10,260 nt of DNA, taken from an uncultured Ruminococcus sp. (GTDB taxonomy: Bacteria > Bacillota_A > Clostridia > Oscillospirales > Acutalibacteraceae). This document shows positions 1-6,779 of the stretch, one piece after another. How positions within the stretch are numbered: the first letter of the stretch is position 1; every line of letters starts with the position of its first letter. The DNA is taken from NCBI GenBank assembly GCA_902798605.1, contig CADBXH010000124.1, positions 1 through 10,260 on the forward strand, written 5' to 3'. The position numbers were made by a program, and so were the translations under genes. Below the pieces are notes generated by a model, which saw nothing but the letters and a program-made list of their open reading frames with translations, searched no databases and was not told the origin of the DNA.

Positions 1-1199
1 GGTTCTTCCTTGGGCTCGCTGACCGGCAGCGCCTCGGTCGTTTGAACCGAGATACCTTTTTTTACCGCGCGTTCAAGAGCCGTGATCCTTGCGGCAAACG
101 CCTCGCCGGTGACATCAAGCTCGGGTGAGCAGAGCTTTACCAGAGCCATTTCAAGCTCGGTGCGGTCGCCCGTACCCTTGCCCATCCGCTGATAAGCCCG
201 CGACAAAACGTCCATATAATAAACGATCTCCGCGAGCGAAAGGTAATCCGCCTGGGTCTGCGACTGCTCAAATTCGGCGTCGGTAAACACGACTATATCG
301 CGCGGTTTTTTGACCGTTTTTATCATCATCAGCGCCCTGAAATGCGCGATAAGCTCGTCGCACAGCTTGGGCATATCCTTTGCGTCGCGGTAGAGCCTGT
401 CGATTATCCCGAGCGCCATAGCGGTGTTCTTGTTTATAACGCAGGCGGCGAGGTCAAAGAGGTAATCCTTGCCCGCGAGCCCGGCTGCGGAACGCACAAC
501 ATCCTCGTCAATATTCTTACTTATCGCAAGGCACCTGTCCATCAGCGACAAAGCGTCGCGCAGTGCCCCGTCCGAAACGGAAGCGATAAGCATAGCGGCG
601 CTGTCGGAAAGCTCTACGCCCTCCCGGTTCGCCACATAAAGCAGCCTGTCGGCGATATCGCGCGGCGGGATTCGGTGAAAATCGAACCGCTGACAGCGCG
701 ACTGTATGGTTAGCAAGATTTTGTGCACCTCGGTAGTCGCCAAAATAAACACAACGTGCTTGGGCGGCTCCTCGAGGATCTTGAGCAAGGCGTTGAACGC
801 CTCCGCCGTCAGCATATGCACCTCGTCGATTATATAGACGCGGTATTTGCACCTGTGCGGCGCGGTCTGTACCTCGTCGATTATCTCGCGGATATTCGCA
901 ATACTTCTGTTAGACGCGGCGTCGATCTCAAAAACGTCGATAGAACGTCCGCTGTCGATCTCCTTGCAGATCTCGCACTCGCCGCAGGGCGAGCCGTCTT
1001 TAAGGTCAAGGCAGTTGACCGCCTTTGCAAGGATCTTGGCGCAGGTGGTCTTACCTGTTCCGCGCGAACCGGTAAAAAGGTACGCGTGGCTTACCCTGCC
1101 GTTTTTCAACTCATTTTTGAGCGTGGTTGTGATATGCTCCTGACCCGCGACATCATCAAAGGTCTGCGGACGGTATTTTCTGTACAAAGCCTGATACAA
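1..1199 (-). CDS. dnaX: DNA polymerase III subunit gamma/tau, 3' end outside the window
   Basis: DnaX is the ATPase motor of the clamp loader that puts the beta sliding clamp on primed DNA. About 399 codons can be read; the reading frame is still open at the left edge, so the C-terminal part is missing. The N-terminus MYQALYRKYRP is the classic DnaX start. Walker A GSRGTGKT lies at residues 44-51, the zinc-module cysteines at 63, 72, 75 and 78, Walker B IIDEVH at about 123-128, sensor 1 ATTE at 154-157 and the arginine-finger SRC motif at 167-169. The start is TTG at 1197-1199, chosen because a strong Shine-Dalgarno precedes it and the conserved N-terminus begins there. The gene follows an SRP RNA gene, as in Bacillus, where ybaB and recR come next; those would lie outside the window. 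Near the end of the visible part an in-frame A AAA AAA run is followed by a hairpin (see findings). Confidence 0.97.
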   Translation of the reverse strand, partial: MYQALYRKYRPQTFDDVAGQEHITTTLKNELKNGRVSHAYLFTGSRGTGKTTCAKILAKAVNCLDLKDGSPCGECEICKEIDSGRSIDVFEIDAASNRSIANIREIIDEVQTAPHRCKYRVYIIDEVHMLTAEAFNALLKILEEPPKHVVFILATTEVHKILLTIQSRCQRFDFHRIPPRDIADRLLYVANREGVELSDSAAMLIASVSDGALRDALSLMDRCLAISKNIDEDVVRSAAGLAGKDYLFDLAACVINKNTAMALGIIDRLYRDAKDMPKLCDELIAHFRALMMIKTVKKPRDIVVFTDAEFEQSQTQADYLSLAEIVYYMDVLSRAYQRMGKGTGDRTELEMALVKLCSPELDVTGEAFAARITALERAVKKGISVQTTEALPVSEPKEE

Positions 1200-1204
1200 G
1201 ATCC

Positions 1205-1212
1205 TCACCTCC
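1205..1212 (-). promoter_or_regulatory. Ribosome binding site that decides the TTG start of dnaX
   Basis: Read on the minus strand the site is GGAGGTGA, a near-perfect match to the 16S rRNA anti-Shine-Dalgarno. The GGAGG core is 8 nt from the TTG codon. No ATG is available near the conserved N-terminus, so this site supports a TTG start. Confidence 0.85.
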
Positions 1213-1232
1213 AAATCGGTTTCTGCTAAAAC

Positions 1233-1413
1233 AAAAGACGCAAGTTGTCATGCCGACATTCGGCTAACCGTACAAATAAGTGAACGACAGACTGACTGTA
1301 TCGCATCGGAAAAACTGCTTAATGCTGCTCGGTTCCCCGCCTGACATGGTTCGCAGGCCCCAATCGCACAGGGCCTGCCGCTCGCTTATTTGCACGCAAT
1401 GACAGCTTGCATC
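1233..1413 (-). ncRNA. ffs: Signal recognition particle RNA (4.5S/scRNA type)
   Basis: SRP RNA binds the GTPase Ffh and guides ribosomes making membrane or secreted proteins to the membrane. The minus strand carries the conserved helix 8 core at 1324-1345, GTCAGG, then CGGGGAACCG (a GGAA tetraloop on a short stem), then AGCAGC. This forms the asymmetric loop bound by the Ffh M domain. Outward from this core the flanks pair as a long rod: CTGC with GCAG, ATTGG with CCGAT, CTGT with ACAG, GGCAG with CTGTC, a segment of about 16 bp (GTGCAAATAAGCGAGC with GTTCACTTATTTGTAC), and a terminal segment of about 15 bp (GATGCAAGCTGTCAT with ATGACAACTTGCGTC). The RNA is about 180 nt, longer than the 114-nt E. 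coli form and shorter than the roughly 270-nt Bacillus form. A T-rich run (TTTTGTTTT) follows at the 3' end. The ends are inferred from the pairing and the promoter. The position just upstream of dnaX matches Bacillus. Confidence 0.9.
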
Positions 1414-1419
1414 TTTATA

Positions 1420-1448
1420 ATTATATCATATACTAAAGAATAAATCAA
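1420..1448 (-). promoter_or_regulatory. Sigma-A-type promoter of the SRP RNA gene
   Basis: On the minus strand, -35 TTGATT (1443-1448) and a perfect -10 TATAAT (1420-1425) are separated by 17 nt. The predicted start, 7 nt downstream of the -10 box at about 1413, coincides with the first base of the terminal SRP RNA helix. Transcription may also read on into dnaX, as no strong terminator hairpin separates the two. Confidence 0.85.
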
Positions 1449-1463
1449 TAGTTTTTTGAGTTA

Positions 1464-2048
1464 TTAGCTCTTTTTGCGCTTTAACTCTCCCGACAGTCTT
1501 TTGTCGAGCTTTGTCTTTTTGAAGATAAGCGTCATGATCAGTCCGCAGACAATACCCAAAATCATTCCGCACAACACGTCGGACGGATAGTGAACATAGT
1601 TGTATAGCCTTGAAAAAACGATCAGTATCGCAAGTCCCAGCGCGGAATACGCGATCCAGCGTTTTTCTTTGAGCATACCGAACAGCGATGTTACCGCGGC
1701 AAACGAAGCCGTGCTGTGCCCCGAGGGGAAGCTGTGGCTGGTGGGCGCATTGATGTAAAGGTCAACGTCAGTATTCACCAAAAACGGCCTCGGACGCGCC
1801 ACAAGGTGCTTTATACCGATATCTCCGATCAGATATCCCAGTGCCATCGCCGCCAACATACAAACTCCCGCAGGTCTTGTCTTACGGAAGAAAAGCAGCA
1901 CGATGCCGAGTATTATCCAAACCGCTCCGGCCTCTCCCAAATATCCGAGCACCGCCATTACGGGGTCTAAAAAAGCGTTCCTGATATGCTCCTGAATAAA
2001 ATCCAGAATACTGAAATCAATGTTCGTAATAATTTCAACAAAGCCCAT
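1464..2048 (-). CDS. PAP2-family membrane phosphatase
   Basis: This 194-residue protein belongs to the type 2 phosphatidic acid phosphatase superfamily, membrane enzymes that remove phosphate from lipid phosphates. All three signature motifs are present: K80-x6-R87-P88, P108-S-G-H111 (the general acid histidine) and S146-R-x5-H153-x3-D157 (the nucleophile histidine and its partner aspartate). Hydrophobic stretches at about 42-56, 62-78, 132-146 and 158-176 are likely membrane helices, with the active site on the outer face. Family members include undecaprenyl-pyrophosphate phosphatase (BcrC type), phosphatidylglycerophosphatase and phosphatidic acid phosphatase; the sequence alone does not settle the substrate. 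The ATG is 2 nt from the hflX stop codon, with its ribosome site (GAGGGAG) inside the hflX tail, so the two are probably co-transcribed and coupled. No terminator is visible before the SRP promoter 15 nt beyond its stop. Confidence 0.92.
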   Translation of the reverse strand: MGFVEIITNIDFSILDFIQEHIRNAFLDPVMAVLGYLGEAGAVWIILGIVLLFFRKTRPAGVCMLAAMALGYLIGDIGIKHLVARPRPFLVNTDVDLYINAPTSHSFPSGHSTASFAAVTSLFGMLKEKRWIAYSALGLAILIVFSRLYNYVHYPSDVLCGMILGIVCGLIMTLIFKKTKLDKRLSGELKRKKS

Positions 2049-2050
2049 TT

Positions 2051-3307
2051 TTATTCTCCCTCTGTTTCAAAATCCTTAACGCGGGCGTAGATTATCTCGT
2101 CCACGATCGCCTCTACCGAGACTCCCTCGGCAACGTATTCCTCTGAGATCAGCGTACATTTTTCCCTTATGTCGCTGATGATTCCCGCGTTCTTGAACGG
2201 CACAAGCAGCTTGACCCGCTTCATCCTGACAGGCAGATTGTTGTCGATAGCCTCGAGCAGCTTGTCCACTCCATCGCCAGTCTTGGCGGTGATCTTGATG
2301 TATGAATTAAAGTCCTGCGCGAGCATGGTATCATCGAGCAGATCGCACTTGTTTAGCACGGTGATGATCGGCGTATCGCCGCAGCCGAGCGATTCGAGCA
2401 GATCGTTTGTGACTTCAAGGTGTATCCTCGCCTCGTCGCTTGACGCGTCGCAGAGGTTGATGATGATGTCCGACTGAGCGGCTTCCTCAAGCGTTGAGCG
2501 GAAAGCTTCAACAAGATGATGCGGAAGCCTGCGCACAAGCCCGACGGTGTCGATCAGCATTATGCTGACTCCGCTCGGGAGCTTTAGCGAGCGCGAGGTC
2601 GGGTCGAGCGTCGCGAACAGCTTATCCTGAGCGAGCACGCCCGCGTCGGTCAGATAATTCATCAAGGTTGACTTGCCCGCGTTCGTATAGCCGACTATCG
2701 CGCAGGTTATAACGCCGTCCTTTTCACGCCGTTTTCTGAGCATCGTCCTGTGCTTTTCAAGGTCGGCGAGCTCATCCTTGAGCGTTTCTATCCGCCTTCG
2801 GATATGCCGCCTGTCGGTCTCGAGCTTCGTTTCACCCGGACCTCTTGTGCCTATTCCTCCGCCGAGCCTCGAGAGCTCGATTCCCTTGCCCGTAAGGCGC
2901 GGGAGCGTGTATTTAAGCTGGGCGAGCTCGACCTGGAGCTTGCCCTCCTTTGAGCGCGCGCGCAGCGCAAAGATATCGAGTATCAGGGTCGTGCGGTCGA
3001 TCACGCGGACGCCCGTGTAGTTTTCGATATTCTTGATCTGCGTGGGCGAAAGCTCGCTGTCCGCGACTATCAAATCTATCTCCTCGTCGTCGCAGACCTG
3101 CTTGATCTCCTCCAGCTTTCCAGAGCCGACAAAGGTCGCGGACTCGGGCTTTTGAAGCTTTTGGGTGATTGAGAATGCAGGCTCCGCACCGGCACTTTTA
3201 ACCAGCTCAAAAAGCTCGTCCAAAGAAGCCTCAGCGTCAAAATTGCCCGTATCAACGCTGACGAGCAGCGCTCGGGTCGTTTTTTCTTCGTTGCTTATAA
3301 GTTCCAT
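2051..3307 (-). CDS. hflX: GTPase HflX
   Basis: HflX is a ribosome-associated GTPase that binds the 50S subunit and splits stalled or stress-inactivated 70S ribosomes. The 418-residue protein has the typical layout: an N-terminal HflX domain (about 1-160), the glycine-rich segment GGGIGTRGPGETKLE at 149-163, a helical coiled region at about 165-197, and a G domain with G1 GYTNAGKS at 206-213, the G2 segment FATLDPT at 231-237, G3 DTVG at 253-256, G4 NKCD at 319-322 and G5 TAKTG at 340-344. Its length fits the family. The ATG is preceded by GAGGA at a usual distance. It is the first gene of a leftward unit with the PAP2 phosphatase and is driven by the promoter at 3384-3412. The leader of about 70 nt contains a weak GCGGG/CCCGC pairing (3325-3348) of unclear meaning. 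Confidence 0.96.
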   Translation of the reverse strand: MELISNEEKTTRALLVSVDTGNFDAEASLDELFELVKSAGAEPAFSITQKLQKPESATFVGSGKLEEIKQVCDDEEIDLIVADSELSPTQIKNIENYTGVRVIDRTTLILDIFALRARSKEGKLQVELAQLKYTLPRLTGKGIELSRLGGGIGTRGPGETKLETDRRHIRRRIETLKDELADLEKHRTMLRKRREKDGVITCAIVGYTNAGKSTLMNYLTDAGVLAQDKLFATLDPTSRSLKLPSGVSIMLIDTVGLVRRLPHHLVEAFRSTLEEAAQSDIIINLCDASSDEARIHLEVTNDLLESLGCGDTPIITVLNKCDLLDDTMLAQDFNSYIKITAKTGDGVDKLLEAIDNNLPVRMKRVKLLVPFKNAGIISDIREKCTLISEEYVAEGVSVEAIVDEIIYARVKDFETEGE

Positions 3308-3362
3308 AATTTATTCCTCAAATCGCGGGAGTATATCCACATCCCCGCAAAACAAAAAACTC

Positions 3363-3391
3363 TTTACTAATTCTTCAATTAGTAGTATAAT
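3363..3391 (+). promoter_or_regulatory. Promoter of the nadB-nadC-ddh cluster
   Basis: -35 TTTACT (3363-3368) and a perfect -10 TATAAT (3386-3391) are separated by 17 nt. The expected start is about 3398, giving a 35-nt leader to nadB. The -10 box overlaps the -10 box of the opposing hflX promoter. Confidence 0.8.
3366..3383. promoter_or_regulatory. Inverted repeat, candidate operator between hflX and nadB
   Basis: ACTAATT-CTTC-AATTAGT is a perfect 7-bp inverted repeat with a 4-nt centre. It occupies most of the spacer of the nadB promoter and covers the predicted hflX start, so a protein bound here could affect both directions. It lacks a U-run suited to a terminator. The binding protein is unknown; an NAD-responsive repressor is a guess from the neighbouring genes only. 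Confidence 0.45.
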
Positions 3392-3412
3392 ATATATTCG
3401 GAAGAATGTAAA
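3384..3412 (-). promoter_or_regulatory. Promoter of hflX and the PAP2 gene
   Basis: On the minus strand, -35 TTTACA (3407-3412), a 17-nt spacer and -10 TATACT (3384-3389). The expected start is near 3377. It overlaps the nadB promoter, so polymerase could occupy only one of the two at a time. Confidence 0.75.
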
Positions 3413-3432
3413 CATTTTTTGGAGTTGTTTTT

Positions 3433-4902
3433 ATGGAAAAACAATATGATGTTATAATCGTCGGAACAGGCGTTGCGGGTCTTTACGCCGCGATCAACTT
3501 TCCGCAGGACGTCAGCGTGCTGCTGATTTCAAAGCGCGAGCTTGAGCTTTCAAACAGCTCGCTTGCCCAAGGGGGAGTTGCCTGTGTGCTCGATTTGGCT
3601 CATGACAACTACAAGCTTCATATATCCGACACGCTGATCGCCGGCAAGTACAAAAACAACCTGAAAGCGGTCGAAAAGCTCGTCAAGGAAGGTCCCGCGG
3701 ATGTGCTCAAAATACAGGAGCTGGGCGTTGACTTTGACCAAAATCCCGACGGCACACTGTGCAAGACGCTCGAGGCGGGTCACAGCCGCCACCGCATAGT
3801 CCACCACAGAGACTCGACCGGAAAGGCTATGACGGACGGCCTAATCAGCGTGGTCAAGCAGAGGGAGAACATCGATATCCTCGACAACGCTCTGCTCTAC
3901 TCTATGCACAAAACGCTCGGCGGATTTTATCTGAGCGTGCTGAAGGACGGCAAGAGCCGCTACTTTGGCTGCAGCTATTGCATACTCGCGACCGGCGGTA
4001 TCGGCAGGGTCTACAAGTACACCACTAACTCGGCTATCGCTACGGGCGACGGCATAGCGTTTGCGTATATGCTGGGCGCCAAGGTCAAAAAGCTGTCGCG
4101 CGTTCAGTTCCACCCCACGGCGTTCGCCGCCGAAAAAAACAGGGAACGGTTTTTGATAAGCGAGGCTGTCCGCGGCGAGGGCGCGGTGCTGCTCAACTGC
4201 AACGGCGAGAGGTTCGCGCACAATTATGACAAGCGCGGAGAGTTAGCTCCGAGAGACGTTGTGTCTAACGCGATCGCGCGCGAAGCGATAAAAACCGGCA
4301 GCGAGAATTTTTACCTTGACATCACCCACAAGCCCGCCGATTTTCTGCGCGACCGCTTTCCGCTGATTTCTTCAAGGTGTCTTGAAGAGGGTATCGACAT
4401 CACCAAGGACAAGATCCCCGTGTTCCCCTGTCAGCATTACCTGATGGGCGGAATCGATGTTGACCTTTGCTCGCAGACCTCTATAGCGGGGCTTTACGCC
4501 GCCGGAGAGTGTTCTCACACGGGCGTTCACGGGGCAAACAGACTGGCGAGCAACTCGCTTTTGGAGGCTCTTGTATTTTCAAGAAGCGCGGCGCAGCACA
4601 TCACATACAAGCTCAATAAATACGGCAGAAAACCGCTCGGGCTCGAGCCGGCTCACCGCCCGATCACGGGCAAGCCGATGCCAAAGGGCTTCCGCTCAAG
4701 GGTGCGCGAAATAATGCAGGACACTTATTTTGTGCTGCCTAAGCCCGAAAAATACGCGGAGAGCTACAAGGAGATCGAAGAGATCATCAAGCAGCTTTTC
4801 AGCGAGAGCTACGAGATCAGCTCAGACCTGGTCGAGGCAAAAAGCATAGCCGTATGCGCGAGCATAATTCTGGACGAAGTTCGGGAGGGAAACAATGATT
4901 AA
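3433..4902 (+). CDS. nadB: L-aspartate oxidase
   Basis: NadB is the FAD enzyme that oxidises L-aspartate to iminoaspartate, the first step of de novo NAD synthesis; anaerobes can use fumarate as electron acceptor. The 489-residue protein has the FAD dinucleotide motif GTGVAG at 11-16, the flavin-contacting SSLAQGGVA at 42-50, DSTGKAM at 127-133, LATGGIGRVY at 185-194, QFHPTAF at 225-231, LAPRD with the catalytic arginine R274, QHYLMGGI at 334-341 and the FAD-binding GECSHTGVHGANRLASNSL at 358-376. The C-terminal helical domain is shorter than in the 540-residue E. coli enzyme. The presence of R274 and SSLAQGG favours NadB over succinate dehydrogenase or fumarate reductase flavoproteins. The ATG follows GGAG at 8 nt spacing. 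Its last 8 nt overlap the start of nadC, which suggests coupled translation. Confidence 0.95.
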   Translation: MEKQYDVIIVGTGVAGLYAAINFPQDVSVLLISKRELELSNSSLAQGGVACVLDLAHDNYKLHISDTLIAGKYKNNLKAVEKLVKEGPADVLKIQELGVDFDQNPDGTLCKTLEAGHSRHRIVHHRDSTGKAMTDGLISVVKQRENIDILDNALLYSMHKTLGGFYLSVLKDGKSRYFGCSYCILATGGIGRVYKYTTNSAIATGDGIAFAYMLGAKVKKLSRVQFHPTAFAAEKNRERFLISEAVRGEGAVLLNCNGERFAHNYDKRGELAPRDVVSNAIAREAIKTGSENFYLDITHKPADFLRDRFPLISSRCLEEGIDITKDKIPVFPCQHYLMGGIDVDLCSQTSIAGLYAAGECSHTGVHGANRLASNSLLEALVFSRSAAQHITYKLNKYGRKPLGLEPAHRPITGKPMPKGFRSRVREIMQDTYFVLPKPEKYAESYKEIEEIIKQLFSESYEISSDLVEAKSIAVCASIILDEVREGNND

Positions 4903-5693
4903 CAGCGTTTATATTGACGATATAATTAAAACCGCGCTGCTCGAGGACATCAATTACCTCGACTGCGCAACCGACTACCTGATCGACGACGAGCAGGAAA
5001 ACGATAAACATCGCTCTCAGGGTTTTTGAGATTTTACAGCCGAACGGCTTTGAGGCCGAGGTATATAAAAACGACGGCGACACGCTCAGAAAGGACGACA
5101 TCATCGCCGAGATCCACGGCAAAACAAAGGCGTTATTAAAGGGCGAGCGCACCGCGCTCAACCTGCTCCAGCATATGAGCGGCATCGCCACGGCAACCGC
5201 AAAGGCGGTCAAAATAATAGAAGGTACGAACGCTTCTATCGCCGATACTCGCAAGACCCTGCCGGGGCTCAGACCTCTGCAAAAGTACGCGGTAACGGTC
5301 GGCGGAGGCAAAAACCACCGCTACAACCTGTCGGACGCGGCCATGCTGAAGGATAACCACATCGACGCGGGCGGCGGTATTGCCAACGCGACAGCCAAGC
5401 TCAAAAAGAAGCTCGGCCATATGACAAAAATAGAGCTCGAGGTCAGAAACCTTGACGAGCTCGGTCAGGCGCTCGAGGCAGGCGTTGACGTTATTATGCT
5501 CGACAATATGAGTACCGAAACGATGCGCGACGCGGTCGCTATCACCAACGGCAGGGCGCTGCTTGAGGCGAGCGGAGGTATCACAGACGAAAGGCTCCGC
5601 GAGATCGCCGAAACGGGCGTTGACATTATCTCTATGGGCGCGCTCACACATTCGGTCACGGCGTTTGATATTTCGCTTAAAATCTGCGATTAA
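4895..5693 (+). pseudogene. nadC: Quinolinate phosphoribosyltransferase (nicotinate-nucleotide pyrophosphorylase), interrupted by deletion and frame change
   Basis: NadC converts quinolinate and PRPP to nicotinate mononucleotide, the last step specific to de novo NAD synthesis. Translation from the ATG at 4895 (good site GGGAGG just upstream) gives a normal NadC N-terminus, MINSVYIDDIIKTALLEDIN and on to DYLIDDEQEN, then leaves the family and stops at 5027-5029. The family sequence resumes in the +1 frame at about 5007 as NIALRVFEILQPNG and runs to 5693, including GERTALNLLQHMSGIAT, TRKTLPGLRPLQKYAV, KDNHIDAGGG, MLDNMS and GVDIISMGALTHS, so the catalytic half is intact. About 16-18 residues that normally join the two parts (the strand-turn region ending in a DGV-G type motif) are absent. 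The lost DNA would be about 50 nt, with length equal to 2 modulo 3. It is either a real inactivating deletion or a sequence/assembly error. The downstream part could be made only from an internal start. Confidence 0.88.
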
Positions 5694-5718
5694 CATATAA
5701 AAAACGGAGGTAATATTT

Positions 5719-6696
5719 ATGGTTAAAATCGGAATCTTAGGTTACGGCAACCTCGGCAGAGGCGTTGAGGCAGCCATCAAAAAGAACAGTGATATGGAGC
5801 TCGTCGCGGTATACACAAGGCGCGATCCCTCTACGCTGACAATCAAAACTCAGGGCGCTGCGGTAAAGAGCACCGCCGACCTTGATACAGGCAAAGAAGA
5901 TATCGACGTTCTTGTTATCTGCGGCGGCAGCGCGACCGACCTGCCGGAGATGACTCCCAAGTACGCCGCTATGTATAATGTTATCGACTCGTTCGATACC
6001 CACGCGAATATCCCGACCCACTTTGCGAACGTTGACAAGGCTTCAAAATCCGCCGGCAAGATCGGTATAATCTCCTGCGGATGGGATCCGGGAATGTTCT
6101 CGCTCAACAGAGTTTACGCCGAGTCGGTAATGCCCGACGGTCAGGCTTACACATTCTGGGGCAAGGGCGTCAGCCAAGGTCATTCTGACGCGGTCAGAAG
6201 GATCGACGGCGTTAAGGACTGCCGTCAGTACACCGTGCCCGTTCCCGAGGCTCTTGACAGAGTGAGAAGCGGCGAGAACCCCGAGCTTACAACGCGCGAA
6301 AAGCACACAAGGGTTTGCTATGTAGTTGCCGAGGACGGCGCTGACCTTGCAAGGATAGAAAACGAGATCAAGACGATGCCCAACTACTTTGCGGACTACG
6401 ACACCACCGTAAACTTCATCACCGAGGAAGAAATGAAGCGCGACCACAGCGGTCTCCCCCACGGCGGTTCGGTCATTTATTCGGGCACATCGAGCGAAGG
6501 TCAAAAGCACGTTATCGAGTACAGCCTAAATCTTGACTCTAACCCCGAGTTCACCGGTTCTGTGCTTATCGCGTACGCGCGCGCAGCGTTCAGACTCTTT
6601 AACGAGGGCAAGTGCGGCGCAATGACCGTGCTCGACATAGCTCCCGCGTACCTCAGCGCAAAATCAGGCGAGGAGCTCAGAGCGCATTGTTTGTAA
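5719..6696 (+). CDS. ddh: meso-Diaminopimelate D-dehydrogenase
   Basis: Ddh reductively aminates L-2-amino-6-oxopimelate (formed from tetrahydrodipicolinate) to meso-diaminopimelate with NADPH and ammonia, a one-step route to the lysine and peptidoglycan precursor. The 325-residue protein is full length (the Corynebacterium enzyme is about 320). It shows the Rossmann motif GYGNLG at 8-13, GSATDLPE at 70-77, CGWDPGMFSLNRVY at 120-133, FWGKGVSQGHSDAVRRI at 146-162 with substrate-contacting residues, RIENEIKTMPNYF at 212-224 and LPHGG at 246-250, all diagnostic. The ATG follows a strong GGAGG at 8 nt. The gap to nadC is 25 nt with no terminator or clear promoter, so it is probably transcribed from the nadB promoter. 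This route competes with the longer succinylase/acetylase or DapL routes and needs a good ammonia supply. Confidence 0.96.
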   Translation: MVKIGILGYGNLGRGVEAAIKKNSDMELVAVYTRRDPSTLTIKTQGAAVKSTADLDTGKEDIDVLVICGGSATDLPEMTPKYAAMYNVIDSFDTHANIPTHFANVDKASKSAGKIGIISCGWDPGMFSLNRVYAESVMPDGQAYTFWGKGVSQGHSDAVRRIDGVKDCRQYTVPVPEALDRVRSGENPELTTREKHTRVCYVVAEDGADLARIENEIKTMPNYFADYDTTVNFITEEEMKRDHSGLPHGGSVIYSGTSSEGQKHVIEYSLNLDSNPEFTGSVLIAYARAAFRLFNEGKCGAMTVLDIAPAYLSAKSGEELRAHCL

Positions 6697-6724
6697 TTTA
6701 CAATTAACGATTTACAATTAACAG
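6697..6724. repeat. Two-copy 14-nt tandem repeat
   Basis: TTTACAATTAACGA is followed directly by TTTACAATTAACAG, 12 of 14 bases identical. It begins immediately after the ddh stop codon. AT-rich units of this kind recur as dispersed intergenic elements in some Clostridia; that this is one is inference. It resembles a -35 box (TTTACA) but has no partner -10 at the right distance. Confidence 0.75.
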
Positions 6725-6730
6725 TTATGG

Positions 6731-6745
6731 GCGGGCTCTGCCCGC
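6731..6745. other. GC-rich hairpin between ddh and the rubredoxin gene
   Basis: GCGGGC-TCT-GCCCGC can form a perfect 6-bp stem with a 3-nt loop. No T-run follows on the plus strand, so it is unlikely to be a complete terminator. It may stabilise the upstream message, attenuate expression of the rubredoxin gene or be part of a repeat element together with the adjacent 14-mers. Confidence 0.6.
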
Positions 6746-6779
6746 ACCCGAAATAAAATACTACGAAAGGAGAAACGCT

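Noticed and set aside
723..1229. Plus-strand frame of 168 codons over dnaX
   Set aside because: It is antisense to the strongly conserved dnaX ATPase domain and SRP/dnaX leader, with no ribosome site or family resemblance.
4997..5012. Programmed frameshift as an explanation for nadC
   Set aside because: A frameshift at GGAAAAC or nearby would join the frames but could not supply the missing conserved segment of about 16-18 residues, so a deletion or sequence error fits better.
5136..5696. Minus-strand frame of 186 codons over nadC
   Set aside because: It lies opposite the conserved catalytic half of nadC and reflects GC-skewed codon use; no protein family is recognisable.
6731..6745. Terminator between ddh and the rubredoxin gene
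   Set aside because: The stem is good but no T-run follows on either useful side, so it is listed as a hairpin rather than a terminator.
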